From Desulfobacterales bacterium (lineage in GTDB: Bacteria > Desulfobacterota > Desulfobacteria > Desulfobacterales > JARGFK01): a DNA stretch of 51,856 nucleotides. Positions 23,018 through 32,876 of the stretch are shown here, in pieces; position 1 is the first letter of the stretch; the number at the start of each line of letters is the position of its first letter. Where the stretch lies: contig JARGFK010000023.1 in assembly GCA_029211065.1 (NCBI GenBank), forward strand, positions 1-51,856. The letters run 5' to 3'. Made by a program: the position numbers and the translations under genes. The notes below the pieces were generated by a model. The model was not told the DNA's origin and did no database searches. It saw only the letters and a program-made list of their open reading frames with translations.

Positions 23018-24759
23018 AAGCGACAGAGAACAGCCATTTAAAATATATCGGGTTGCGCACCTTTCTGGTGGGCCTGATGTTTACCCTTCTTTTCGGCGCC
23101 ATCGGGGCAAAAGCAATGGTCGTCCAGGTCTTCCGGGGCCCGTGGTTATCCCAAAAAGCGGCCGATCAATATGAAGCCTCCTTTCAGCCTTATGGAAAGC
23201 GCGGCACCATCTATGACCGCAACCACAAGGAAATGGCCGTTAGTATAGAGGTGACCTCCATCGCCGCTCATCCGCAACTTATGGAAAATCATAGGGCTGC
23301 GGCCAAAGCGCTGGCCGCTAAATTAAAACTGAAAGAAGGCGCACTTTACCGCCAGTTAGCTTCCAAAAAGCCGTTTGTCTGGATCAAACGCCAGGCGACC
23401 CCCAAAGAAACCGAAGCCGTCCGGGCGCTGAAACTCAGCGGCATCGTATTCAAGCCTGAGCAGAACCGTTTTTATCCCAACCGTTCAATCGCCGCCCAGG
23501 TCCTAGGGTTTTCCGGAATCGACGGCAACGGGTTGGAAGGGGTCGAGTACTATTACGATGACTATCTGAAGAGTACCAATGGAAACCTGACGGTTCTGCG
23601 GGACGCGCTGGGTCGCGAAATCGTTGCCGAAAAAGACATTGCACCGGATCAAAGCGGGAAAAATATCATTTTAACCATCGACCGGACCATTCAATACATC
23701 GCTGAAAGCACGCTGGCCGATACGGTCAAGGAATTTGAGGCCGTCTCAGGGGTAGCTATCGTGATGGTGCCCAAAACAGGCGCCGTTCTGGCCCTGGCGC
23801 ACGTGCCGCTTTTCAACTCCAATACTTATCAGGATTTCAGTCAGCAGCAATGGCGCAACCGGGCGATTACAGACCCCTTTGAACCCGGCTCGACCATGAA
23901 GATATTCAGCGCCGCCGCCGCCATCGAGCGGGGCAACAGCACCCCCAATTCCATTTACTTTTGCGAAAACGGTGAGTACCGCATCGGCAGCAACATTATC
24001 CATGACACCCGCCCCTACGGCTGGCTGTCGTTGCAGCAGATCGTCAAATATTCCAGCAACATCGGTATTGCCAAAGTGGGTGAACTGATGGGTGCGGAAA
24101 CCCTTTTCATGACCCTGCGCGATTTCGGGTTCGGCGAAAAAACAGGGATCGACAGCCCGGGGGAGACCTCCGGCAGTCTGTCCTCTCACAAGTACTGGTC
24201 CAAAATAGATGCCGGCGCCATTGCCTTTGGCCAGGGCATTTCAGTGTCCGCCATCCAACTGGCAGCAGCCGTCGGCGCCATTGCCAACGACGGCATCCTG
24301 ATGCGGCCTTACATCCTCCAGGCCATAACGGACAATAACGGTCGCTTGATACGGAGCACACAGCCCCAGGCGGTTCGCAAAGCGATTTCGCCCCAAACGG
24401 CCCGGGTCATAAAAAAGATCCTGCAAACCGTGACGCAGGAAGGAGGAACCGGTACCGATGCCGCCATTGAAGGGTTTACGGTCGCCGGCAAGACCGGAAC
24501 CGCCCAGAAAACGGATGAGAGCGGCACCTACGCCAAAGGAAAATATATTGCATCTTTTGTCGGCTTTACACCGGTTGAAAATCCGGAGATTGCGATTCTG
24601 GTGATGGTCAACGAACCCAAGAAACACCACTATGGCGGGACTGTCGCAGCCCCGGCGTTTAAAAAAATTGCCATTGAAACATTGAACTATCTCAACATAA
24701 CCCCGGACAAGAGCAAGCACAATTTAACGGCTGCCCTTCAGGATGAGGTCAACGGGTGA
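23014..24759 (+). CDS. ftsI: Peptidoglycan transpeptidase FtsI (PBP3)
   Basis: 581 residues, class B penicillin-binding protein that cross-links septal peptidoglycan. N-terminal membrane anchor (about 17-37), PBP-dimer domain with RGTIYDRNHKEMAVS, then the transpeptidase domain with S293-x-x-K296 (EPGSTMKIF), the S347-S-N349 motif and K493TGT. No PASTA domains. Overlaps both ftsL (ATGA) and murE (GTGA), as usual for translational coupling in dcw clusters. Works with FtsW encoded downstream. Confidence 0.97.
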   Translation: MKATENSHLKYIGLRTFLVGLMFTLLFGAIGAKAMVVQVFRGPWLSQKAADQYEASFQPYGKRGTIYDRNHKEMAVSIEVTSIAAHPQLMENHRAAAKALAAKLKLKEGALYRQLASKKPFVWIKRQATPKETEAVRALKLSGIVFKPEQNRFYPNRSIAAQVLGFSGIDGNGLEGVEYYYDDYLKSTNGNLTVLRDALGREIVAEKDIAPDQSGKNIILTIDRTIQYIAESTLADTVKEFEAVSGVAIVMVPKTGAVLALAHVPLFNSNTYQDFSQQQWRNRAITDPFEPGSTMKIFSAAAAIERGNSTPNSIYFCENGEYRIGSNIIHDTRPYGWLSLQQIVKYSSNIGIAKVGELMGAETLFMTLRDFGFGEKTGIDSPGETSGSLSSHKYWSKIDAGAIAFGQGISVSAIQLAAAVGAIANDGILMRPYILQAITDNNGRLIRSTQPQAVRKAISPQTARVIKKILQTVTQEGGTGTDAAIEGFTVAGKTGTAQKTDESGTYAKGKYIASFVGFTPVENPEIAILVMVNEPKKHHYGGTVAAPAFKKIAIETLNYLNITPDKSKHNLTAALQDEVNG

Positions 24760-26354
24760 AACTCTCCGGTTTATTAAAAACAGATGCACCATCCCCGGAC
24801 AGCGATACCACTGTCGTGACGGTTCCCTTGGGATTGGAATCAATGCCGGATGCCGACCCTGAGATCAGCACCATCCATTATCGCGCCCAGGATGTGCAGT
24901 CGTCGGGACTTTTTGTCGCCATCCCCGGCCTGGCGGTGGACGGCCACACCTATATTGATGCGGCCATCGACAGGGGCGCCGCCGCTATTGTGGCCCAGCG
25001 GCCGGTTCAAAAAAATATTGTGACGGTTCAGGTTCAAAACACGCGAAAAGCCCTGGCCCGAATCGCCGGCCGATTCTACCAGAACCCGTCCCAAGGGCTG
25101 TGCATGATCGGCATCACCGGCACCAACGGCAAGACAACCACGGCATTTTTAATTGAAAGCATCCTTGCGGCCGCCGGTTATTCCGTCGGCGTGATTGGAA
25201 CCATCGACTACCGCTTCGCCGGCAGACATTATGAGAACCCGGTTACAACACCGGAATCCCTTGACCTGCAGCGAATTCTGGCCCTAATGCGACAGCAGGG
25301 TGTCAGCCATGTGGTCCTGGAAGTGTCATCCCACGCCATTGATCTTCACCGCATCCTCGGCTGTCAATTCGACATCGGCGTGTTTACCAATCTCACCCAG
25401 GACCATCTGGATTATCATGGCGACATGTCGCACTACTGGGGCTGCAAGAAAAAATTTTTCACGGACCATTTAAGCACCGGACCCAAAAAGGAAAAAGCGG
25501 TTGCCGTTGTCTGCGCCGATCATCCTGAAGGCGAAGAACTGCTGGCCGCCCTCGACATCAAAACCCTGTCCACCGGATATTCCCAAAGCTGTCTGATCAA
25601 ACCCGATCATACGGCTGTGGATCTATCCGGCATCAGCGCCGACATTTCTTTTCCCACCGGACGCATTAAACTCAAATCCGCATTGATCGGCGCCCATAAT
25701 CTGGAGAATATGCTGTGCGCCGTGGGCGTGGGGCTGGCCCTGAATATCCCCCCTGAAACAATCCGCACCGGCATCGAAAGCCTGACGCATGTGCCGGGAC
25801 GGTTGGAACACATCGCAAATACCGTTGACCGCTTTGTGTATGTTGATTATGCCCATACACCGGATGCCCTCAGGAATGTCCTATCGGCGCTGCGATTAAT
25901 ATCCGAAAACAGAATCATCTGCGTGTTTGGCTGCGGCGGGGATCGGGACAGGAGCAAGCGGCCCCTGATGGGTGAAATTGCCGGACGCATATGCGATCTT
26001 TCCATTATCACGTCGGACAATCCGCGCACAGAGGATCCGATCCGTATTATCAGCCAGGTCCGCGACGGCATCCGTTTGACATCCGCGGCTGAATTCAGCG
26101 CGGCTGAAATTGCATCCGGTTTCGGCAAAAAAGGGTTTGTGGTGGAACCGGACCGCAAAGCGGCCATCCGTCTGGGGCTCTCGGTTTCAAGGCCCGGCGA
26201 TATCATTTTAATTGCCGGTAAAGGCCATGAAACCTATCAAATCGTGGGAAAACAAAAGCAGCCGTTTGATGATCGCAGCGAAGCCCGTCAGGCCCTGGCA
26301 ACCCTCGGCGAGGGCTCGGTAGAATCTGCTGCAACCAGAACTGTTAATGGTTGA
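24756..26354 (+). CDS. murE: UDP-MurNAc-tripeptide synthetase MurE (meso-DAP-adding)
   Basis: 532 residues, Mur ligase that adds the third stem-peptide residue. ATP-binding loop GITGTNGKTTTA (119-130), central domain with NLTQDHLDYHGDM, and C-terminal SDNPRTEDP, whose DNPR signature marks meso-diaminopimelate specificity, in line with a Gram-negative wall. GTG start overlaps the ftsI stop by 4 nt, with GAGGT upstream. The N-terminal 20 residues are variable and slightly longer than usual. Confidence 0.97.
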   Translation: MKLSGLLKTDAPSPDSDTTVVTVPLGLESMPDADPEISTIHYRAQDVQSSGLFVAIPGLAVDGHTYIDAAIDRGAAAIVAQRPVQKNIVTVQVQNTRKALARIAGRFYQNPSQGLCMIGITGTNGKTTTAFLIESILAAAGYSVGVIGTIDYRFAGRHYENPVTTPESLDLQRILALMRQQGVSHVVLEVSSHAIDLHRILGCQFDIGVFTNLTQDHLDYHGDMSHYWGCKKKFFTDHLSTGPKKEKAVAVVCADHPEGEELLAALDIKTLSTGYSQSCLIKPDHTAVDLSGISADISFPTGRIKLKSALIGAHNLENMLCAVGVGLALNIPPETIRTGIESLTHVPGRLEHIANTVDRFVYVDYAHTPDALRNVLSALRLISENRIICVFGCGGDRDRSKRPLMGEIAGRICDLSIITSDNPRTEDPIRIISQVRDGIRLTSAAEFSAAEIASGFGKKGFVVEPDRKAAIRLGLSVSRPGDIILIAGKGHETYQIVGKQKQPFDDRSEARQALATLGEGSVESAATRTVNG

Positions 26355-26372
26355 AGGGAATTTGAAACCGCT

Positions 26373-27827
26373 ATGCTGGCTTTAATGATGTTACAAGATA
26401 GTCCTTCGGTCTCCGGGCCGATCCCCTGGACGACAGCCGACCTGCTGGCGGCCACCGGCGGCGACCTGTTGAGCGGGGATATGCGGCAGTTCTTTGGGGA
26501 CATTTCCATCGATTCCCGCAGCATCGCCGCCGGCAGTTTGTTTGTCGCCATCCGGGGCCAGGTCCATGACGGTCATCGGTTCATACCCCAAGCGTTGGCC
26601 GCAGGCGTTCGCGGCATTATCGTGGACGGATCAATGCGCGAAACCCTGGCCCTCGATATCTTAAAAAAGCAAGGGGTTGTTGTGATTGCCGTAAAGAATA
26701 CCACCCGGGCTTTGGGTGATCTGGCAGGATTTAACCGCAAGCGGGCCGGGATTTCCGTTGTTGCCATCACCGGATCAAACGGCAAGACCTCCACCAAGGA
26801 AATGACGGCCGCGGTGGTCGCCCAACGATTTCGGGCCCTAGCCACCAGCGGCAATTTAAACAATGAAATCGGACTGCCGCTGACGCTCCTGAAGCTTGAG
26901 CCCCGGCATCAATGGGCGGTGCTTGAACTGGGCATGAACCACGCCGGTGAAATCCGCCGGCTGGCGGAAATCTGCCGGCCGGATGTGGGCATCATAACCA
27001 ATATCGGCCGTGCGCATCTGGAGGGATTGGGGTCCTTAGACGGCGTCATGCGGGCCAAGGGGGAACTTCTGGAAAAAATAAACCCGGGGGGAAGGGCCGT
27101 CTTAAATGCCGATGACCCCCGGGTGATGGAACTGGCGAAAAAAACAGATCTGGCCGTCACGTTTTTCGGCTTTTCCGAAGATGCGGCTGTCCGCGCTCTG
27201 GCAGTCAAAAGCACCGCTGCGACCGTCAGCTTCCGCCTGATTCTGCCGGCCGAAGAAATCAACATCACCCTGGCTGCTGCCGGACGATTTATGGTTTACA
27301 ACGCCCTGGCCGCCGCAGGGGTCGGTTTAACCTTGGGATTTTCAGCAGCGGAAATCAAGACCGGCCTGGAAAGTTTCAAGGCTGTCGGCGGCCGCATGAA
27401 CATCATTCAAACCCGGAAAAACGTTTCCGTCGTCGATGATACCTATAACGCCAATCCGGCGTCCATGCAGGCGGCCATCGCCGCTTTAGGCGAATTGAAG
27501 GGAAACAAACGCGGCATCCTGGTGATAGGCGACATGCTGGAGCTTGGCCACGGGTCTGAAACCCTTCACAGAGAGATCGGTGCGTTCAGCGCCCGGGCCC
27601 ACACCGACCGGCTGTATCTCACCGGAGACTACGCCGAAGCCGTTAAGGCCGGCGCACTGGAAGGGGGGACGGACGCCGGGACCATATTCAGCGGCACTCA
27701 TGCAGAAATCCTGGCGGATCTGACCGGGCGCCTGAAAACAGGCGACTGGGTCTTGGTGAAGGGCTCCAGGGGCATGGCAATGGAAAAAATCGTCATCGGC
27801 CTCAAGGTCTGGGGAGATACGCAATAA
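26373..27827 (+). CDS. murF: UDP-MurNAc-pentapeptide synthetase MurF
   Basis: 484 residues. Adds D-Ala-D-Ala to the UDP-MurNAc-tripeptide. Blocks: [23 protein letters not shown] loop [48 protein letters not shown], and C-terminal [19 protein letters not shown] 26373 is 18 nt after murE; a second ATG at 26385 is possible. The D-Ala-D-Ala ligase gene (ddl) that often accompanies this cluster is not in the window. Confidence 0.97.
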   Translation: MLALMMLQDSPSVSGPIPWTTADLLAATGGDLLSGDMRQFFGDISIDSRSIAAGSLFVAIRGQVHDGHRFIPQALAAGVRGIIVDGSMRETLALDILKKQGVVVIAVKNTTRALGDLAGFNRKRAGISVVAITGSNGKTSTKEMTAAVVAQRFRALATSGNLNNEIGLPLTLLKLEPRHQWAVLELGMNHAGEIRRLAEICRPDVGIITNIGRAHLEGLGSLDGVMRAKGELLEKINPGGRAVLNADDPRVMELAKKTDLAVTFFGFSEDAAVRALAVKSTAATVSFRLILPAEEINITLAAAGRFMVYNALAAAGVGLTLGFSAAEIKTGLESFKAVGGRMNIIQTRKNVSVVDDTYNANPASMQAAIAALGELKGNKRGILVIGDMLELGHGSETLHREIGAFSARAHTDRLYLTGDYAEAVKAGALEGGTDAGTIFSGTHAEILADLTGRLKTGDWVLVKGSRGMAMEKIVIGLKVWGDTQ

Positions 27828-27828
27828 T

Positions 27829-28908
27829 ATGTTTTATTATTTTTTATATCCGCTGAGCTCCACCCTGTCGGTGTTAAACGTTTTTCGTTACATCACGTTC
27901 CGGACGATCTACGCCAGCCTGACGGCCTTTCTCATTTGTTTTCTGCTGGGGCCCTGGGCCATCCGAAAATTAAGCAGCCTGCAGGTGGGGCAATATATCC
28001 GCGATGACGGCCCGCAGTCCCATCTTACCAAGGCCGGCACGCCCACCATGGGGGGCGCGTTGATCATCTTTTCAATTGCGCTGTCCACGCTCCTGTGGGC
28101 CGACCTGACCAACGCCTATGTCTGGATCGTCCTGCTGGTGACGGTGGGCTTCGGCACCATCGGTTTTACCGATGATTATTTAAAGCTGGTCAAAAAACAG
28201 AGTAAAGGGCTGGGGGCGCGCAGCAAATTCCTGGCGCAATCCGTTCTGGCCCTTGCCACCGGTCTGCTGGTCTATTGGAGCCTCGACTTTAATACAATTG
28301 TAACCATTCCATTTTTTAAAAAAGTTTCACCGGATCTCGGCTGGGGTTACATTCTTTTTGCGGCGTTTGTGATCGTGGGCACTTCCAATGCGGTCAATTT
28401 AACCGACGGGCTGGACGGCTTGGCCATCGGACCGGCCATCATCGTGGCGGCAACCTATATGATCTTCGCCTATGTGGCCGGGCATGTCCGGATTGCAGAC
28501 TATCTACAGATCAATTATGTCGCCGGCAGCGGCGAACTGGCGGTTTTCTGCGGCGCCATCGCCGGCGCCGGGGTCGGATTTCTGTGGTTCAACACCTACC
28601 CGGCCCAGATTTTTATGGGGGACGTGGGGTCGCTCTCCCTGGGAGCGGCCATCGGTTCGGTCGCGGTCATTACCAAGCAGGAAATTCTGCTGGTCCTGGT
28701 GGGCGGGCTTTTTGTCATCGAAGCCCTATCGGTCATCTTTCAAGTGGCTTTTTTTAAAATGACCCACGGCCGCCGCATATTCAGGATGGCGCCCCTGCAT
28801 CATCACTTTGAACTAAAAGGGTGGGCCGAGCCCAAAGTGATCGTCCGCTTCTGGATCATTGCGATTATCCTGGCACTGATTGCCATGAGTACGTTGAAGT
28901 TGAGGTAA
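27829..28908 (+). CDS. mraY: Phospho-MurNAc-pentapeptide transferase MraY
   Basis: 359 residues, about ten membrane helices. Makes lipid I by moving phospho-MurNAc-pentapeptide onto undecaprenyl phosphate. Catalytic blocks [33 protein letters not shown] and the late [12 protein letters not shown] (histidine-rich loop) are all present. The ATG is 1 nt after the murF stop. Followed by a 140-bp repeat-containing gap before murD. Confidence 0.97.
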   Translation: MFYYFLYPLSSTLSVLNVFRYITFRTIYASLTAFLICFLLGPWAIRKLSSLQVGQYIRDDGPQSHLTKAGTPTMGGALIIFSIALSTLLWADLTNAYVWIVLLVTVGFGTIGFTDDYLKLVKKQSKGLGARSKFLAQSVLALATGLLVYWSLDFNTIVTIPFFKKVSPDLGWGYILFAAFVIVGTSNAVNLTDGLDGLAIGPAIIVAATYMIFAYVAGHVRIADYLQINYVAGSGELAVFCGAIAGAGVGFLWFNTYPAQIFMGDVGSLSLGAAIGSVAVITKQEILLVLVGGLFVIEALSVIFQVAFFKMTHGRRIFRMAPLHHHFELKGWAEPKVIVRFWIIAIILALIAMSTLKLR

Positions 28909-28925
28909 GGAATAAAAATTTAATC

Positions 28926-29034
28926 TTGCAGGTTACGGGCTGACGGCATGTACATTTAACTATCGCGGAAACAAAAAAAGGCAACAACTAACCCTAAACA
29001 GACGGCAAAAAACAAAACGGCCCGTAACCTGCAA
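28926..29034. repeat. 15-bp perfect inverted repeat in the mraY-murD gap
   Basis: TTGCAGGTTACGGGC (28926-28940) and its exact complement GCCCGTAACCTGCAA (29020-29034) frame a 79-nt AT-rich centre. The whole unit fills the only sizeable gap in the first half of the dcw cluster and looks like a small inserted element or an extended hairpin. Confidence 0.7.
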
Positions 29035-29048
29035 ACTTATATAGCAGA

Positions 29049-30407
29049 ATGAATCTGACAAATACACATACCCTGGTTGTCGGTCTCGGTGTCACCGGCG
29101 TTGCCCTGGCGAAGTTTCTGAAAAAAAACGGCGCCAGCGTCACCGTAACGGACATTTCAGGTGAAGCGGCCCTGGGACCCCGGCTTGCAGCCGTCCGGGA
29201 AATGGATATCCGCCTGGAATTGGGCGGCCACCGTCCGGAATCATTTAAACAAGCGGAGCTCATTGTGTTAAGCCCGGGAGTTCCCCACACCCTTGGTGTC
29301 ATTGAATCCGCAAGGGCCAAAGGGGTTCCGGTCCTGGGAGAAATTGAACTGGCCAGCCGGTTTATCCGGGAGCCGCTTGTCGCAATAACCGGCACAAACG
29401 GCAAAACAACCACAACCGCGCTTCTGGGGGAAATGTTGAAAAAATCCGGACTGCGGGTGTTTGTGGGCGGCAATATCGGCACCCCTCTAATCAGTTATCT
29501 GGAGGGAGCGCAAAAGGCTGATGTTATTGTGGCCGAGATCAGCAGTTTTCAGCTCGACACCAGTGAGCATTTCAAACCCAAGGTGGCGGTGCTGCTCAAC
29601 ATTACCCAGGACCATCTGGACCGGTATGCGGACTTTAATGCCTACATCCGGTCCAAGGGCCTGATATTTAAAAATCAGCAGGAGGACGACGTTGCCATAT
29701 TAAACGGAGCGGACCCGCACATCCGCTCCTTGAGCAGCGGCATCAGAAGCCGGCAGCTTTTTTTCAACCATCACAAGAACGCTGGAACAGAGCCGGTTGA
29801 GGGCGCCGTGATCGACAGCCGCGAAATTGTCCTGCTGACAAAAGAAAGCGGGCGCCACTCGCTCCCCGTGGACGGGATCCATCTGCTGGGCAGGCATAAC
29901 CTTGAAAATGTGGCCGCGGCATCCCTGGCGGCGCTGGCAGCCGGCGGCAACTTTGCCGGGATCAACGCTACCGCAAATGAATTCAGGGGGCTGCCCCACC
30001 GGCTGGAGCATATTGTCACCCGAAAGGAGGTTCGTTATTTCAACGACTCCAAATCCACCACCCCGGATTCGGTTGTGCGGGCGCTGGAAGCCTTCAGCGA
30101 ACGGATCGTTCTCATCATGGGCGGACGTGACAAGGGCAGCGACTTTGGGTTGCTAAAAGAGCCGGCAAACCGGCAGGTCAAGCACCTGGTCGTCCTGGGA
30201 GAGGCCAAAGACAAGATCCGGTCGGCACTGGACCGTCAGGTACCGATATCAACGGCAGACACAATGGCGACGGCCGTTTTTGAGGCTGCCCGGGCGGCCG
30301 CCCCCGGGGATGTTGTCCTGCTGTCACCCGGTTGCACCAGTTTTGACATGTATCAAAACTACGCGGAACGGGGCAGGGATTTTTCTGAACAGGCTAAAAA
30401 ACTGTAA
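29049..30407 (+). CDS. murD: UDP-MurNAc-L-alanine:D-glutamate ligase MurD
   Basis: 452 residues. Adds D-glutamate to UDP-MurNAc-L-Ala. N-terminal Rossmann-like VVGLGVTGVALAKFL, the LSPGVP block, ATP loop ITGTNGKTTTTALL, NITQDHLDRYADF, HRLEHIVTRKEVRYFNDSKS-like block and MGGRDKGSDF. The gap before it holds a 15-bp inverted repeat, and no strong ribosome-binding site is visible (AGCAGA), so expression may depend on readthrough. Followed after 12 nt by ftsW. Confidence 0.97.
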   Translation: MNLTNTHTLVVGLGVTGVALAKFLKKNGASVTVTDISGEAALGPRLAAVREMDIRLELGGHRPESFKQAELIVLSPGVPHTLGVIESARAKGVPVLGEIELASRFIREPLVAITGTNGKTTTTALLGEMLKKSGLRVFVGGNIGTPLISYLEGAQKADVIVAEISSFQLDTSEHFKPKVAVLLNITQDHLDRYADFNAYIRSKGLIFKNQQEDDVAILNGADPHIRSLSSGIRSRQLFFNHHKNAGTEPVEGAVIDSREIVLLTKESGRHSLPVDGIHLLGRHNLENVAAASLAALAAGGNFAGINATANEFRGLPHRLEHIVTRKEVRYFNDSKSTTPDSVVRALEAFSERIVLIMGGRDKGSDFGLLKEPANRQVKHLVVLGEAKDKIRSALDRQVPISTADTMATAVFEAARAAAPGDVVLLSPGCTSFDMYQNYAERGRDFSEQAKKL

Positions 30408-30419
30408 CGGGAAACCACC

Positions 30420-31535
30420 ATGGCCATAGAGAAGCAGAAGACCGCGTCATTGAGATACGACATCCTGCTGCTGTTTCCGGTACTGCTGCTGGTGGGAATC
30501 GGTATTGTCATGGTTTACAGCGCCAGCTCGGCCCTGGCGCTTAAAAAATTCGGTACGGAGTATTTCTTTTTAAAAAAACAGGCCATTTTCGCCATGGGGG
30601 GCATTATCGCACTGGTGATATACAAGCATATCCCTTACCGCTGGTATCGATTTCTGGCATATCCGATCCTGCTGTCGGCGCTGGGTTTTCTCATTGCCAT
30701 CCTGGTTTCGGGATTGGGTTCCTCGGTGGGGGGGGCCACCCGCTGGCTGCGCTTTGGACCGGTGTCCTTTCAGCCTTCGGAATTCGCGCGGTTTAGCGTT
30801 GTCATCTTTATGGCCTATTCCATGAGCAAAAAAAAGGATCTCCTTAAAGATTTTTATATCGGATTTTTGCCCCATGTGCTGGTGCTTTCGGCATTTACCG
30901 TGTTGATATTTCTACAACCGGATTTTGGATCGGTCGTTATTTTAGCGGCATTGACATGGATCATGCTGTTTGTCGGCGGCGCGCGCCTGCTGCACCTGGC
31001 CTCGTCCCTGCTGCTGGTCCTGCCGGTATTATACTACTTTATGATTCATGCGGAATACCGCGTAAAACGGATTATGAGCTTTCTGGATCCCTGGCAGTAT
31101 CCCACCGAAGAGGGATACCAGATCATTCATTCCCTGATGGCTTTCGGCACCGGCGGGATATGGGGCGCCGGCATCGGCAAGGGTTACCAGAAGTTGTTTT
31201 ACCTGCCGGAACCCCATACCGACTTTATATTTTCGGTTATCGGCGAAGAGCTGGGACTCGTGGGCATTTTCCTGATCCTGGGGCTCTATAGCGTGATTGT
31301 CTGGCGCGGCCTTGCCATCGCCCGGAACACCGACGACCTGTTCGGATCGTTTGTTGCGCTCGGGCTGACCTCGGCTCTGGCGCTCCAGGTTGTTGTCAAT
31401 ATGGGGGTTTGCCTGGGGCTTTTACCGACCAAGGGACTGACCCTGCCGTTTTTAAGCTACGGCGGGACTTCCCTGCTGATCAACATGGCGTCCATTGGAA
31501 TACTGATGAATATCGAAACTGCCAGGGCCCGATGA
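30420..31535 (+). CDS. ftsW: Septal peptidoglycan glycosyltransferase FtsW
   Basis: 371 residues, ten-helix SEDS protein that polymerises lipid II with FtsI at the septum. Blocks: VMVYSASSALA, FQPSEFARFS, GYQIIHSLMAFGTGGIWGAGIGKG, HTDFIFSVIGEELGL and LGLLPTKGLTLPFLSYGGTS. Length is typical. The stop overlaps the murG ATG (ATGA). Confidence 0.97.
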   Translation: MAIEKQKTASLRYDILLLFPVLLLVGIGIVMVYSASSALALKKFGTEYFFLKKQAIFAMGGIIALVIYKHIPYRWYRFLAYPILLSALGFLIAILVSGLGSSVGGATRWLRFGPVSFQPSEFARFSVVIFMAYSMSKKKDLLKDFYIGFLPHVLVLSAFTVLIFLQPDFGSVVILAALTWIMLFVGGARLLHLASSLLLVLPVLYYFMIHAEYRVKRIMSFLDPWQYPTEEGYQIIHSLMAFGTGGIWGAGIGKGYQKLFYLPEPHTDFIFSVIGEELGLVGIFLILGLYSVIVWRGLAIARNTDDLFGSFVALGLTSALALQVVVNMGVCLGLLPTKGLTLPFLSYGGTSLLINMASIGILMNIETARAR

Positions 31536-32692
31536 ATCAACATGCTGCCAAAAGCCAAAATAATAACGCCGCCGCTATTCCCGGCGACGCACTGGGGATC
31601 ATTATTGCGGGAGGCGGCACCGGGGGGCACCTGTTTCCGGGAATCGCCATCGCCCAGGAATTCATGGCCCGCAACCCCCGCAATCGGGTCCTGTTTGTCA
31701 GTACCGGCAACCCCATGGAACGGTCGGTATTGGCAAAGGCGGGGTTCAGTCTCAAAACCATTGCGGCGGAAGGCATCAAAGGGCGGGGCATCTTCAATCA
31801 GGTTCAATCAATGCTGAAGATCCCCTGGGGAATAGCAGGGTCCGTCCGGGTCATCCGCGCGTATCGTCCGGATGTGGTCTTGGGGGTCGGGAGCTACTCC
31901 TCGGGACCGGTTGTCATGGGAGCATGGCTCATGGGCATTAAAATCGCGTTACACGAGCAAAACATATTGCCGGGGATGACCAACCGGATGTTGTCCCGTT
32001 TTGCCCGGCGCATTTTTGTTTCATTTAAAAATGCCTGCGCCCCTTTCAATCAGGCCAAGGTATGTGTCAGCGGAAATCCGGTCAGAAAGGAAATACGGGC
32101 ACTGAGGGCGCACCCGGAAGCGGCCGGAAGCGCCCCGCAGCCGAAGGAGCAATTCCGGGTTCTGATCATCGGCGGCAGCCAGGGCGCCCACCGCATCAAC
32201 CTGGCTGTCATGGAGGCGCTTGGGCATCTCAAGGACAAGGACCGCTTCTATTTCGTCCATCAGACCGGCATTCAGGATGAAGCGGCGCTGAAACAGGCCT
32301 ATCAGGAAGCCGGCGTGGCGGGTTTGGCGGCGCCCTTCTTTGACGATATGGCGCATCAGTATGGAGCGGCCGATTTGGTTGTCTGCCGGGCCGGCGCAAC
32401 CACGGTAGCGGAGATCAGCGTTGCTGCAAAAGGCGTGATATTTATCCCGTTTCCCTATGCCGCCGACAATCATCAGGAATTCAACGCCCGGGCATTATCG
32501 GAAACAGGAGCGGCTGAAATCATGCTGGAAAAAGATCTCGACGGCCGCGCTTTGGCCCGGCGCATTGAATATTATGCCGCCAACCCCGAAGCCCTGAGGC
32601 GCATGTCCCAAAAAGCCGGCGCCCTGGGCCGACCGGACGCGGCCCGGGTGATTGTGGATGGGTGTTATGAGTTGGCATTGGAACGAAATTAA
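31532..32692 (+). CDS. murG: UDP-GlcNAc:lipid I N-acetylglucosaminyltransferase MurG
   Basis: 386 residues, GT28 glycosyltransferase that makes lipid II on the inner face of the membrane. GGGTGGHLFPGIAIAQE is the donor/membrane loop, followed by GVGSYSSGPVVMGAWL, LHEQNILPGMTNR, GGSQGAHRIN and CRAGATTVAEI. A variable 20-residue Gln/Asn/Ala-rich leader precedes the first strand. The start is ATG 31532, overlapping ftsW by 4 nt; a longer open frame to 31409 is only overlap with ftsW. Confidence 0.97.
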   Translation: MNQHAAKSQNNNAAAIPGDALGIIIAGGGTGGHLFPGIAIAQEFMARNPRNRVLFVSTGNPMERSVLAKAGFSLKTIAAEGIKGRGIFNQVQSMLKIPWGIAGSVRVIRAYRPDVVLGVGSYSSGPVVMGAWLMGIKIALHEQNILPGMTNRMLSRFARRIFVSFKNACAPFNQAKVCVSGNPVRKEIRALRAHPEAAGSAPQPKEQFRVLIIGGSQGAHRINLAVMEALGHLKDKDRFYFVHQTGIQDEAALKQAYQEAGVAGLAAPFFDDMAHQYGAADLVVCRAGATTVAEISVAAKGVIFIPFPYAADNHQEFNARALSETGAAEIMLEKDLDGRALARRIEYYAANPEALRRMSQKAGALGRPDAARVIVDGCYELALERN

Positions 32693-32727
32693 GGACTGTT
32701 AGATGGGGTTATCTGCCAAAGGATTAG

Positions 32728-32822
32728 GATTCAAGGGGCCAAGGGTTCCAGGGGTCAAGTGAAATGAAGGAAACCCTTGAACCCTTGAACCCCGTCCTGC
32801 CTCGGCAGGATTGAACCCTTTC
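32728..32822. repeat. Short-period repeat block between murG and murC
   Basis: Left half GATTCAAGGGGCCAAGGG and right half ACCCTTGAACCCTTGAACC have an 8-nt period and are partly complementary, with GTGAAATGAAGG between; a CCTGCCTCGGCAGG hairpin follows at about 32797-32810. Same word family as 20886-21153. Confidence 0.6.
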
Positions 32823-32876
32823 TCCTAAGATGATCGGGAGAAAACGCTGTTATCAGAGAAGGAATAAAAATCGAGA

